Source: Lachnospiraceae bacterium
Lineage (GTDB): Bacteria > Bacillota > Clostridia > Lachnospirales > Lachnospiraceae
Length of the DNA stretch: 64,000 bases
Assembly: GCA_900753305.1 (NCBI GenBank)
Contig: CAADYR010000117.1
Span: forward strand, 1-64,000
Reading direction: 5' to 3'
Position 1 is the first letter of the stretch. Each line of letters opens with the position of its first letter. A program made the position numbers and the translations under genes. The notes below the pieces were generated by a model. It searched no databases, was not told where the DNA came from, and was given only the letters and a program-made list of their open reading frames with translations. Shown here one piece after another: positions 17,499 through 26,329 of the stretch.

Positions 17499-17513
17499 TA
17501 ATGTAATAGGCAG

Positions 17514-17546
17514 TAAAAAAGACAGTCGCTACAGGCTGTCTCTTTT
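17514..17546 (-). terminator. Distal terminator for the ftsH operon
   Basis: Minus-strand stem AGACAG/CTGTCT (17536-17541 with 17520-17525) followed by TTTTTTA. It lies about 190 nt past the ftsH stop; the interval also holds a G-run hairpin. Confidence 0.6.
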
Positions 17547-17600
17547 AGAGAAGGTATTTCTTTCTTATGGGGTATAGCAAAAAACTATATAATATATTGG

Positions 17601-17634
17601 GGGGGTTACAAGTATTATTATACGGATAACCCCC
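17601..17634. other. G-run hairpin downstream of ftsH
   Basis: GGGGGTTA (17601-17608) pairs with TAACCCCC (17627-17634); the left arm is part of a 7-G run. No T-tail on either strand, so not a normal terminator. The rest of 17500-17735 is AT-rich with nothing recognised. Confidence 0.4.
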
Positions 17635-17735
17635 TATTTCGTCCATACGGATATCTTACAAAATTTACAATTTCTTATACTCATTTTTGTGTATTTTTAC
17701 TAAAACATCCGATTATGAACAATTTATAGTCTATT

Positions 17736-19568
17736 TTATACACCAACTGCTGATGCATTTTCTTCATCGAATAAAGCTTCAAATTCCTGTCGGTTGATCT
17801 TTTCTTTTTCAAGCAAAAGTTTTGCACAGGAATGAAGAACACCTTCATGCTGCATAATAATATCCTTTGCCTTGGCATAGCACTCATCGATGATACGTTT
17901 CACTTCCACATCGATTTCACCGGCTACTGTCTCTGAATGACTTCTGGTATGCGCCAGATCTCTGCCAATAAATACCTCATTATCATCTTCATCATAATTA
18001 ATGACACCGATATTATCTGACATACCGTATCTGGTCACCATACTTCTGGCTACCTTGGTCGCTTTCTTAATATCACTGGATGCACCGGTAGTGATATCAT
18101 CAAAAATGATCTCCTCTGCAATACGTCCACCCAGAGATACCATAATATCCTGCAACATCTTACCCTTGGTATTGAACATCTCATCCTTCTCAGGAAGCGG
18201 CATGGTATAACCTGCTGCCCCAAGGCCTGTAGGTATGATAGATACTGTATAAACAGGTCCAACATCCGGCAATACATGGAACAGGATCGCGTGGCCTGCC
18301 TCATGATAAGCAGTAATTTTCTTTTCCTTTTCTGATATGATACGGCTCTTCTTCTCAGCACCGATTCCAACCTTGATAAAGGATTTCTTAATATCCTCCT
18401 GTACAATAAATGCACGATTATCCTTTGCTGCATGAATTGCCGATTCATTCAGTAAATTCTCAAGATCAGCACCTGTAAATCCGGCTGTTGTCTGGGCGAT
18501 CTGTTTCAGATCCACATCATCTGACAACGGTTTATTCTTTGCATGTACATTGAGGATCTCTTCTCTGCCCTTAACATCAGGGGGCGCTACTGTGATCTTT
18601 CTGTCAAAACGTCCTGGTCTTAAAATTGCCGGATCAAGAATATCAACACGGTTCGTAGCAGCCATGACTATGATTCCTTCATTGGTTCCAAATCCATCCA
18701 TCTCTACGAGCAACTGGTTCAATGTCTGTTCTCTTTCATCATGACCACCGCCCATACCGGTTCCTCGCCGTCTGGCAACTGCATCGATTTCATCAATAAA
18801 TACAATACATGGGGAATTCTTCTTCGCATCTGCGAACAGATCACGCACACGGGAAGCACCCACACCAACAAACATTTCTACAAAATCAGAACCTGATATG
18901 GAGAAGAAAGGAACCTTTGCCTCTCCTGCAATTGCCTTTGCAAGCAATGTCTTACCTGTACCAGGAGCACCTTCCAGCAATACACCCTTGGGGATTCTGG
19001 CACCAACTTTGGTGTATTTGCCGGGATCTTTGAGAAAATCAACGATTTCTTCCAGATCTTCCTTCTCTTCTTCCAGCCCCGCTACATCTTTCAATGTAAT
19101 GTCGCCACCTGTTGACAATCTGGCGCGGCTCTTTCCAAAATTCATCATTTTGCCACCACCACTGTTATTGGCATTTTGTGCATTGATCATAACAAACATA
19201 AATACACAGAAGATCACAACTAACAGGATCGGAAGCATATAAGATAAGAACCAGTTCTCCTGGGGCACATCATCTACCATAGGATCTATGTTATACTGTT
19301 CCAGCAGATTCTCTATTTCCACTACATCAGATACATGAAGTGTTCTGATCGTACCACCTGCAAGAGTGATCGTAAGTGTACCTGTCGGAACCTGTGAATT
19401 AGGCTGGATCTCCACTGCTGTAACCTGTCCTTCTTCGAGCTGGGATACAAATTCACCTTTGGTATATTGATCTCCCTTCTCCTTAATGGTACTGACCCAT
19501 ACCGTAACCAACAGTAAGATTACGATGATGATAAAATAAATGTTAATTCCTTTTGCACTTTTTCCCAC
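17736..19568 (-). CDS. ftsH: ATP-dependent zinc metalloprotease FtsH
   Basis: 610 residues, GTG start with GAAGGAGA upstream. A membrane-bound AAA protease degrading unstable and misfolded membrane proteins. Two membrane helices (about 9-27 and 109-127), Walker A GAPGTGKT, Walker B CIVFIDEIDAV, second region of homology (NRVDILDPAILRPGRFD), zinc site HEAGH, distal zinc ligand in the IIDEC region. It is the last gene of the spoIIE-tilS-hpt-ftsH run, as in Bacillus. Confidence 0.97.
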   Translation of the reverse strand: MGKSAKGINIYFIIIVILLLVTVWVSTIKEKGDQYTKGEFVSQLEEGQVTAVEIQPNSQVPTGTLTITLAGGTIRTLHVSDVVEIENLLEQYNIDPMVDDVPQENWFLSYMLPILLVVIFCVFMFVMINAQNANNSGGGKMMNFGKSRARLSTGGDITLKDVAGLEEEKEDLEEIVDFLKDPGKYTKVGARIPKGVLLEGAPGTGKTLLAKAIAGEAKVPFFSISGSDFVEMFVGVGASRVRDLFADAKKNSPCIVFIDEIDAVARRRGTGMGGGHDEREQTLNQLLVEMDGFGTNEGIIVMAATNRVDILDPAILRPGRFDRKITVAPPDVKGREEILNVHAKNKPLSDDVDLKQIAQTTAGFTGADLENLLNESAIHAAKDNRAFIVQEDIKKSFIKVGIGAEKKSRIISEKEKKITAYHEAGHAILFHVLPDVGPVYTVSIIPTGLGAAGYTMPLPEKDEMFNTKGKMLQDIMVSLGGRIAEEIIFDDITTGASSDIKKATKVARSMVTRYGMSDNIGVINYDEDDNEVFIGRDLAHTRSHSETVAGEIDVEVKRIIDECYAKAKDIIMQHEGVLHSCAKLLLEKEKINRQEFEALFDEENASAVGV

Positions 19569-19601
19569 TTTCTGTCTCCTTCTTCAGCACATTTAATATG
19601 A

Positions 19602-20126
19602 TCAGTCGAACTCTACAACTCCAATATACGGGAGATTTCTATAACGCTGATCATAATCAAGGCCATAACCTACCACGAATTCATCAGGAATATTAAATCC
19701 TGTGTAGTCAACCTTAACATCAACAACTCGTCTCTCCGGTTTGTCCAGCATAGTACATAATGCAAGGCTCTTGGGATTTCTCTTGCCCAGAAGTTCCAAC
19801 AGATAGCTCAGAGTTCTTCCTGAATCCACGATATCTTCTACAACTATTACATCCTTTCCATCAAGTGGCTCATCCAGATCCTTGATGATCTTGACCACAC
19901 CACTGGATTGGGTACCTCCGCCGTAGCTGGACACTGACATAAAGTCCAGAGAAACAGGAACTGTGATTCTCTTGGCAAGTTCACACATAAAGAAACTGCC
20001 TCCCTTTAATACACAGATCAGATGTACCTGTCTGCCTGCATAATCCTTACTGATCTGCTCACCTATCTCACAAATTCTTCGATTGACCTCTTCTTCTGAT
20101 AACAGAACTCTGACTCTTTCAGACAT
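19602..20126 (-). CDS. hpt: Hypoxanthine phosphoribosyltransferase
   Basis: 174 residues. Salvages hypoxanthine (and guanine) to IMP/GMP using PRPP. The PRPP loop VIVVEDIVDSGRTLSYLL is present, as is the LKGGSFFM loop. It lies 4 nt after tilS, consistent with the conserved tilS-hpt-ftsH operon. Confidence 0.96.
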   Translation of the reverse strand: MSERVRVLLSEEEVNRRICEIGEQISKDYAGRQVHLICVLKGGSFFMCELAKRITVPVSLDFMSVSSYGGGTQSSGVVKIIKDLDEPLDGKDVIVVEDIVDSGRTLSYLLELLGKRNPKSLALCTMLDKPERRVVDVKVDYTGFNIPDEFVVGYGLDYDQRYRNLPYIGVVEFD

Positions 20127-20130
20127 TTTC

Positions 20131-21549
20131 TTACTTCCTCCTTAAGTATTTTATCTGTAAAATATACTTTGTATCTGCACTGACCTTATACCAGTTGCTG
20201 ATTCTTCTGCCTACGATCCACAGGCAATGCTGTCCTTCGGTCACGAGATATATCTGGTTTCGGTCTTCCCTGGGCACTTTCTCATCAATAAAATATGCCT
20301 TGAGAGACTTCTTTCGATTGTCTGCATCTATGGTAAAATAATCACCGCTTCTGCGATTTCTGATGACAATATCACCTTTTATTTTATCATAATCAAACCA
20401 TTTCGTATACAGCTTTGAAGGAATTTCTTTCTCATCAAGCGCACTTGCATCCAGTATTGTCAGTTCAAAACATCCCTCTGTGGTATCAATTATAAATGGA
20501 GCATCTGATTTTAAGTCATCTTTATGCACAACACCAAATTCCTCAGCTTCATTGGAGATTAACTGCTGTTTTCTTTTCTCCAGTCGAATTCCTTCATACT
20601 CCCTGACTGCAACTACATGATATGGAAGATTCACGCTTCGCCCTACCTGTCTGTCAAACAGATCAAGCACCTTATCTACATGCACTGTCTGCAGATCCTT
20701 ACGACTTCCCGATACTCTTGCAAGCGCCTCTATGACCACATAGCCCTTGATCGTGTCATGCAGTCCGTAAAAAGGAACCTGCGCAATGTGAATCCCCTTT
20801 TCATCCTCCGTGAGACATTCCCTGCAGCCCTGTCCGGTCATATCTTCGATCAACGTATATGCATCTGCTATTTTGCTACAAGCCTCCTGAATATGCATTG
20901 TCGCCTGTCCGCTGATCTCCTCACAGGCAGTCTGTAATATATGATGACGGATTCGATTTCTAGTATAATTATCCTCAAGATTGGTCCGGTCTATACAATA
21001 GTGTATGCCCTTTTCCTCAAGATATCTCTCAATCTCTGCTCTGTCCACACATAAAAGCGGACGCACAATATCATCCCTTACTGCCGGAATTCCCATAAGT
21101 CCCTTAAGCCCACTGCCGCGAAACAGATGGAATAAAAATGTCTCGCAACAGTCATTCCGGTTATGAGCAATGGCGATCCTGCCACGATGTGTTCCGCGAT
21201 TTTCTTCTAACACTCTGTAAAAGGCATCATAACGTACCTCTCTGCCTGCCTCCTCTGTAGAAATATGATTCTTTGCTGCAATAGCAGGAACATCTTCCTC
21301 CACCAGTGTAAAAGGGATCTGTCTGCGTCTGCAAAACTCCTCTACATACTCTGCATCCTCTCCTGCTTCCTGCCTGATTCCATGATTAATATGCACGACA
21401 TGGATCGTAATAGGTATATTCTGACTTATTTCCAAGAGTACACAAAGAAGGCAGATAGAATCCGCTCCGCCGGATACACCTGCCACTACATAATCTCCCT
21501 CGGCAAACATATTTTGTTCTTCTATATATCGCTTTATCCTGTTGATCAT
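20131..21549 (-). CDS. tilS: tRNA(Ile)-lysidine synthase
   Basis: 472 residues. It converts C34 of tRNA-Ile(CAU) to lysidine, so the tRNA reads AUA; essential. The PP-loop AGVSGGADSICLL lies at about residue 23. The N-terminal ATPase is followed by a substrate-binding and a TilS C-terminal domain (RNRRSGDYFTIDADNRKKSL). Seven nt after spoIIE. Confidence 0.95.
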   Translation of the reverse strand: MINRIKRYIEEQNMFAEGDYVVAGVSGGADSICLLCVLLEISQNIPITIHVVHINHGIRQEAGEDAEYVEEFCRRRQIPFTLVEEDVPAIAAKNHISTEEAGREVRYDAFYRVLEENRGTHRGRIAIAHNRNDCCETFLFHLFRGSGLKGLMGIPAVRDDIVRPLLCVDRAEIERYLEEKGIHYCIDRTNLEDNYTRNRIRHHILQTACEEISGQATMHIQEACSKIADAYTLIEDMTGQGCRECLTEDEKGIHIAQVPFYGLHDTIKGYVVIEALARVSGSRKDLQTVHVDKVLDLFDRQVGRSVNLPYHVVAVREYEGIRLEKRKQQLISNEAEEFGVVHKDDLKSDAPFIIDTTEGCFELTILDASALDEKEIPSKLYTKWFDYDKIKGDIVIRNRRSGDYFTIDADNRKKSLKAYFIDEKVPREDRNQIYLVTEGQHCLWIVGRRISNWYKVSADTKYILQIKYLRRK

Positions 21550-21556
21550 TTGTACC

Positions 21557-22738
21557 TCACATATTTGTTTCCCATATTCCTGCGGTCAGTATGGTCATAT
21601 CATCCCTTATTCTGCCTCCCTGACAATTAATTGCATAGCGCAGAAGATGATCTGACATTTCCTTGGGATTTGTTGTCTGAAAGTCAGCAATGACTTCCTT
21701 TAACTTATTATACCCATTTATCGTTTCAAAGCAATCCATGACGCCATCCGACATCAAAATTACCATGTCAGAATCCATCAGTCCTATAGTCTGTGTCATC
21801 GGTGTGATCTGTGTGAGACTTCCAAGCGGCAATGTTTCTGAAACAATCTCATCAACCTGTGTTCCCCTCTTGCGGAAACTTGATGCTGCACCTGCTTTCA
21901 TGAATTCTGCCTCTCCATTATGCAGGTCTATCTGGCATACATCCAATGTGGTAAGATTACAGCACTGTGCCTGGGAAGCAATTGCCGCATTGATCATTGT
22001 CAGTGCTTTCTCTTTCTGAAATCCTGCCTCCAGAAATTTCTCCATAAATTCGATCACACAGCGGCTGTCCTCACAGGCCTGCTCACCACTTCCCATTCCA
22101 TCCGCTATCATAAGCACTACATTGCCTTCTTCACATTCCTCCACAGAATAGTTGTCTCCCGATACCTTTTCATCCTCCTTCACTGCTCTGGACATGGCAC
22201 TCATCATGGTAAAATGAGGCTCATCCTCAAACAGGAAAGTATCATAACTTCTGGTAAGTACAGCAGCACTCTCAAGACAGGGAACCAGTCTTTTGTCAAG
22301 AAATACCGATAAAAGTCCTGCCAGTTCTTCTGCATCCAGATTTCTCCTGATGCCCTGTCTGGCTACCAGACTCAATCTTCTGCGTCCTCCATCTCCTTCC
22401 AGAAAAACCATCTCCTTGACGATGACTCCCTGCTTCTTCAGATATTGGATCAATGCTTTTCGTTTATGTTCAACAGGTACACTTACATGCATCACCGTAT
22501 CTGCGACCTCATCCACAGCACCTGATATTTCTTCCAGATGTCTTGCAAAGACCAGCTTGCTCTCTGTGATCTGATTACGATAAAGAACATCTTTGCGAAG
22601 CTGTATATTCGCCTGTTCTTCCGGGATATCCCGATAAAGTCTGGCCAGTTCTCCATAAGTCTGAGAAAGACAGTGGAGCTTTCTCTTACTGAATTCCGGG
22701 AAAAGATAACTTTCTATATTTTCTAATGTCTTAGACAT
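21557..22738 (-). CDS. spoIIE: SpoIIE-family phosphatase lacking the membrane domain
   Basis: 393 residues. The first about 180 residues match the central region of SpoIIE (LSQTYGELARLYRDIPEEQ; LVFARHLEEISGAVDEVAD) and the C-terminal PP2C domain has IADGMGSGEQA and ILMSDGVMDC. Bacillus SpoIIE is about 827 residues with ten membrane helices at the N-terminus; these are absent here, and the upstream 160 nt have no coding continuation (AAGGGGG ribosome site, start at 22738). The position next to tilS-hpt-ftsH supports orthology. It may act as a soluble phosphatase of SpoIIAA. Confidence 0.85.
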   Translation of the reverse strand: MSKTLENIESYLFPEFSKRKLHCLSQTYGELARLYRDIPEEQANIQLRKDVLYRNQITESKLVFARHLEEISGAVDEVADTVMHVSVPVEHKRKALIQYLKKQGVIVKEMVFLEGDGGRRRLSLVARQGIRRNLDAEELAGLLSVFLDKRLVPCLESAAVLTRSYDTFLFEDEPHFTMMSAMSRAVKEDEKVSGDNYSVEECEEGNVVLMIADGMGSGEQACEDSRCVIEFMEKFLEAGFQKEKALTMINAAIASQAQCCNLTTLDVCQIDLHNGEAEFMKAGAASSFRKRGTQVDEIVSETLPLGSLTQITPMTQTIGLMDSDMVILMSDGVMDCFETINGYNKLKEVIADFQTTNPKEMSDHLLRYAINCQGGRIRDDMTILTAGIWETNM

Positions 22739-22868
22739 TTATGTACGCCCCCTTATGATAATAGTCCCTGAACAGTGACCTCATGTTTTCGTACCATCAA
22801 GTATATATGGCGTACACTTCGTTTTTTGTCATAATTACGTGCAAATATTCTTTTTTTTATTGACAAAA

Positions 22869-22903
22869 ACTGCATCCTTACCTGACGTGGCATGGGATGC
22901 AGT
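22869..22903 (-). terminator. Terminator after divIC
   Basis: ACTGCATCC (22869-22877) pairs with GGATGCAGT (22895-22903), followed on the minus strand by TTTTGTC. It separates divIC from spoIIE, which therefore needs its own promoter in 22740-22865. Confidence 0.75.
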
Positions 22904-22907
22904 CCTG

Positions 22908-23243
22908 TTATTCTTCTTCTTTAAAAATTATTTCATTATCATATACAAGTCCAAGCTTATCCTTTGCAACTTCTTCTGCATACTTCTTCGTCTTGGTATA
23001 AGTTTCCAGTTCCTTAAGCTGCTCACTTCTGGCTGTTTCCGCATCAATCTGCTGCTGCAGCTCCTGCTCTCTTGCAATGTATTTGGCCTGTTTCTGTTTG
23101 AGAGAGATACTGTTGATTCCTACAACTGCAACGATCATCACAATTGCAAGAAAAGCCATAGACATACCGAGCCTGTTTTCATTTTTCCTTCGTCGGAACG
23201 CAGGTCTTCTTCCTGTTCTGCTTTTTGCGTAACGATTCGGCAT
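22908..23243 (-). CDS. divIC: Septum formation initiator DivIC/FtsB-like
   Basis: 111 residues: a basic cytoplasmic tail, one membrane helix (about 27-47), and a coiled coil (QKQAKYIAREQELQQQIDAE) ending in the FtsB/DivIC motif (YAEEVAKDKLGLVYDNEI). Part of the divisome with FtsL and DivIB. Its 5-prime end overlaps yabQ by 65 nt in another frame, so translation is probably coupled. Confidence 0.88.
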   Translation of the reverse strand: MPNRYAKSRTGRRPAFRRRKNENRLGMSMAFLAIVMIVAVVGINSISLKQKQAKYIAREQELQQQIDAETARSEQLKELETYTKTKKYAEEVAKDKLGLVYDNEIIFKEEE

Positions 23244-23676
23244 GCTCTCTCTCCCCTTTCTCTTTCCTCTTCGTATAAAAAACTGTTAATTTAATTTTAA
23301 AATGATTTATGATACGAGTCAACCCGTTTTTTATAAATCTCCAAAAACGTATAATGGGACTGCACAATTTACTTATAAGAAAATACAGGACTCTTACATA
23401 GAATCTGCCAATGGTCAGGTAGTACAGATACATGCCTGCTCCCGCCCCTACAACAGCAAATGCCCTGATCACGCCCTGATTGACATAATAGAGCAACACA
23501 AAGCTTGTCACAAAACACCATACCCAATACAGCAGGTCTTCTATATCTACCAGTATCCTGCCATGCTTTATAAGCCTTCTGAAAAGTCTGAGATTATCAT
23601 ATACCCATGCATAAGCAAATCCGGCAGCTACTGCATACCATAGCAGATACCATTCTCTGATGATCGTACTGCTCAT
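23179..23676 (-). CDS. yabQ: Spore cortex biosynthesis protein YabQ
   Basis: 165 residues, with four membrane helices (near residues 7-27, 44-63, 67-88 and 93-108) and a long basic tail. Matches the YabQ family (spore_yabQ) needed for cortex formation in Bacillus. It lies 2 nt after yabP and overlaps divIC. Confidence 0.85.
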   Translation of the reverse strand: MSSTIIREWYLLWYAVAAGFAYAWVYDNLRLFRRLIKHGRILVDIEDLLYWVWCFVTSFVLLYYVNQGVIRAFAVVGAGAGMYLYYLTIGRFYVRVLYFLISKLCSPIIRFWRFIKNGLTRIINHFKIKLTVFYTKRKEKGEREHAESLRKKQNRKKTCVPTKEK

Positions 23677-23678
23677 AC

Positions 23679-23972
23679 CTAACTAAAAAGGCGCGTAAGC
23701 AGCCCCTCACCCTTCTTCGCCAGCGAATTTCTCTCTGAATAGGCAAAAGAATCTGTCTTGCCTTCTATATCTGTCTCGCCCTTATCAAGATTGATACGGC
23801 TGACATGTAATCCTTCCCCTTTTATCAAAAGCATGCCGTCCACAGTCTCCAAAAGAACCGCATTTTCATCAAAGGAAAGTACGTCCGTTACTCCGCTTAC
23901 TTTGCATTGCTTTCTGCTTTCCAAAGAGATTCTGTGCTTTCCTGCTGCATTTACAACGGTAATATCTTCCAC
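23679..23972 (-). CDS. yabP: Sporulation protein YabP
   Basis: 97 residues of the YabP family (HRISLESRKQCKVSGVTDVLSFDE). Partner of YabQ in early cortex synthesis. Conserved position between rqcP and yabQ. Its presence implies spore-forming ancestry. Confidence 0.88.
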   Translation of the reverse strand: MEDITVVNAAGKHRISLESRKQCKVSGVTDVLSFDENAVLLETVDGMLLIKGEGLHVSRINLDKGETDIEGKTDSFAYSERNSLAKKGEGLLTRLFS

Positions 23973-24034
23973 GGCTTTTTCCTTCCGTATTCAGGCTTTA
24001 TACAGTATATGAAGAAAATTGCTGCCTTATGACC

Positions 24035-24274
24035 TTAAATATAGCGGAATAATTCTTTCGCTTCTTCTTTTTTTACAGTTTCCTGTACATCCAGCACTTC
24101 AACTTTTACATCTTTGTTTCCAAATTGTATCGTCAGAATATCCCCTGCTTTCACATTGGCAGATGCTTTGGCCGGTTTATCATTGATCAGCACTCTTCCT
24201 GCATCACATGCCTCATTGGCAACTGTACGACGCTTGATCAGTCTGGATACTTTTAAAAATTTATCTAATCTCAT
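24035..24274 (-). CDS. rqcP: S4-domain RNA-binding protein RqcP
   Basis: 79 residues from ATG 24274, with GGAGG at the right distance. A longer reading from 24328 is rejected because it crosses a terminator. S4 domain with MRLDKFLKVSRLIKRRTVAN. RqcP acts in ribosome-associated quality control with RqcH, adding alanine tails to stalled chains. The older name is yabO. Confidence 0.92.
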   Translation of the reverse strand: MRLDKFLKVSRLIKRRTVANEACDAGRVLINDKPAKASANVKAGDILTIQFGNKDVKVEVLDVQETVKKEEAKELFRYI

Positions 24275-24298
24275 ATTTTCCTCCATCCAATAAAGAAA

Positions 24299-24322
24299 AG
24301 ACAACCACCTCAGTAGTTGTCT
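24299..24322 (-). terminator. Terminator or attenuator after hup
   Basis: AGACAAC (24299-24305) pairs with GTTGTCT (24316-24322); the minus-strand tail is TTTTCTTTA. It sits between hup and rqcP, so read-through would lower rqcP expression. Confidence 0.7.
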
Positions 24323-24353
24323 CTCCAAATCTCATACTCTTTATTTCAAAAGA

Positions 24354-24629
24354 TTATCTGTTTACTTCGTCCTTTAATGCCTTACCAGCCTTAAACTTAG
24401 GAGCCTTGGAAGCATCAATCTTCATAGTCTCACCTGTCTGTGGATTTCTGCCTTCTCTTGCAGCTCTCTCAGAAACTTCAAATGTACCGAAGCCAACTAA
24501 CTGAACCTTTCCGCCATTCTTTAATTCCTTTGCAACAACTTCTGTGAATGCTGTTAAAGCCTTCTCTGCATCCTTTTTAGTCATTTCAGCCTGTTCTGCC
24601 ATAGCAGCTACTAATTCTGTTTTGTTCAT
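24354..24629 (-). CDS. hup: DNA-binding protein HU
   Basis: 91 residues with the HU signature (GFGTFEVSERAAREGRNPQTGE). A histone-like homodimer that bends and compacts DNA. Strong ribosome site GAGGAGGAG and a near-consensus promoter suggest abundant expression. Confidence 0.97.
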   Translation of the reverse strand: MNKTELVAAMAEQAEMTKKDAEKALTAFTEVVAKELKNGGKVQLVGFGTFEVSERAAREGRNPQTGETMKIDASKAPKFKAGKALKDEVNR

Positions 24630-24748
24630 TGTGAACTCCTCCTCTTATACTATTGTGTAGTCTAAGAACAATACCCTCTCCGGTCTATGCCGAAAGCTTA
24701 TGATTGCTCGATTTTTACGTGTCTGTTCTATCAGAACACCTATATCTA

Positions 24749-24777
24749 TTTATATGCGAAAAACCTTGTTATGTCAA
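24749..24777 (-). promoter_or_regulatory. hup promoter
   Basis: Minus-strand TTGACA (24777-24772), 17-nt spacer, TATAAA (24754-24749). A palindrome CAAGGGAAAA/TTTTCCCTTG (24776-24800) overlaps the -35 and may be the end of the PEGA transcript. Confidence 0.75.
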
Positions 24778-24828
24778 GGGAAAACCGCGTTTTCCCTTGG
24801 AAAATTAGCATTTTTTTGTTCCAGTCGC

Positions 24829-26238
24829 TTATGAATCCAGTTTACTGAGTTCTGAGAACGAATAAGTGACATCTTTTTCTTCACTATCCACCTGTAAAGT
24901 ATAGCTTCTCGTCTGATAACCGGTCTTGCGGAGAGTGATCACATAGTTACCTGCTTTCTTCTCAAAATCAACAGGTGCAATTCCGATATAATTGCCATCC
25001 AGATATACTTCTGCACCAACCGGAGAATCGATATGCACCTTATAAGATGACTTGGTTGATGTAGTAGTCTGTGTGGACTGTTGCGTCGGCTGCTCTGATT
25101 CAGACTGGCTTTGTGCAGTCTGATTCTCTACATTCTGACTCTGCTGTGTTTCCTGCGTTGTCTGACTTTGGGTCTGCTGTTCTCCCTCTGGCTGTTCCTG
25201 TGTCTCTTCCTGTGTGCTTTCCTCACTCTTATCCAGTTCTACCGCTATACTCGCTGAAGGTTCTGCCACTTTAATATATTGTGCCACTGTATCATATCCC
25301 TGTGCAGATACTGTCATCTGATGCAGCCCATATTCCAGTTCCACCGGCGCTGATGCATCTACATTTCTTCCATCTATTGCAACAGTTGCATTGGCAGGAT
25401 TTAGCGTAAATATGATCTTACCCTTCTGAACTACCGTGATCTCCACATCTCCCAGATCCCATGCCATTTCCTGATTTCTGACAAAATTAATCTCCTGTGT
25501 CGCACTGCTGCCATTATGACTGACCACTACCGTAGAAGTTCCTTCCGGAACTACCAGAAGCATATCTTCTGTTATTTTTCTGATAACAGACTGCCCAACC
25601 TCTATCCAGCCGCCTACAAAGTAAGAATCATTCTGCAGTCTGAGGTATCCATGTCCTCTGGTAATATTGATCCCATAGATCTGATTATGCCACCCCCATA
25701 CATCCAGCACATCCATCTGATTAATATCCATAAGCTCTGCTTCCTGCCCATCGGAAATAACTACCAGATGATTGCTGAGACTATAAGAAGTATCTCCTAT
25801 CGTAAGTGTCTGTGCTGCTGTATCCAGTACATAATTATTCAAATCTTCATATGTCATGCTATCCTGTGGAATTTTCAGATATGCCAGTGTCTTCTTAGGC
25901 TTATAGAACCGTACTGTAACAATACTGCCTTCCTGAATCTGTCCCAGAGCAACTGACTGATCATATTTGTCCAGAAGCTGTGTAGCCCCATCATATGTCA
26001 GTGTATAACGCTTTCCCGTTGCCAGGTTCTGAAACTGTATGGTCATATTTTCTGTGTTTTTTTGTACCACAAGTGCTGTATCCTGTGAATCATAGATTCC
26101 CGGTGTTGTAGTAATGATACCCGTTACCTGTGCCTGTGTGCTCTCCTGCGTATCCGTTCCTGCTTCCATAAAGGAACAGCCTCCTAAAAGCATCACCAGT
26201 CCCATCAGTGTTCCCGCTAAAATCCCCTTTATTCTCAA
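24829..26238 (-). CDS. PEGA-domain lipoprotein
   Basis: 469 residues. Signal peptide MRIKGILAGTLMGLVMLLGGC with a lipobox LGGC. Two PEGA repeats: one around residues 270-320 (FTLNPANATVAIDGRNVDAS) and one near the C-terminus (VGAEVYLDGNYIGIAPVDF), separated by a Gln/Ser/Thr/Glu-rich linker. PEGA is associated with surface or wall proteins. The N-terminal part resembles no domain I know. Its partners are not evident. Confidence 0.75.
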   Translation of the reverse strand: MRIKGILAGTLMGLVMLLGGCSFMEAGTDTQESTQAQVTGIITTTPGIYDSQDTALVVQKNTENMTIQFQNLATGKRYTLTYDGATQLLDKYDQSVALGQIQEGSIVTVRFYKPKKTLAYLKIPQDSMTYEDLNNYVLDTAAQTLTIGDTSYSLSNHLVVISDGQEAELMDINQMDVLDVWGWHNQIYGINITRGHGYLRLQNDSYFVGGWIEVGQSVIRKITEDMLLVVPEGTSTVVVSHNGSSATQEINFVRNQEMAWDLGDVEITVVQKGKIIFTLNPANATVAIDGRNVDASAPVELEYGLHQMTVSAQGYDTVAQYIKVAEPSASIAVELDKSEESTQEETQEQPEGEQQTQSQTTQETQQSQNVENQTAQSQSESEQPTQQSTQTTTSTKSSYKVHIDSPVGAEVYLDGNYIGIAPVDFEKKAGNYVITLRKTGYQTRSYTLQVDSEEKDVTYSFSELSKLDS

Positions 26239-26329
26239 GTAATTACCCCCATTTTCTACCTAATTTTGGGTTTCTTCTGTCTTATTCAGTATATATCCAT
26301 ATCAATTTTATGTAAAGTACAAGAATTCA

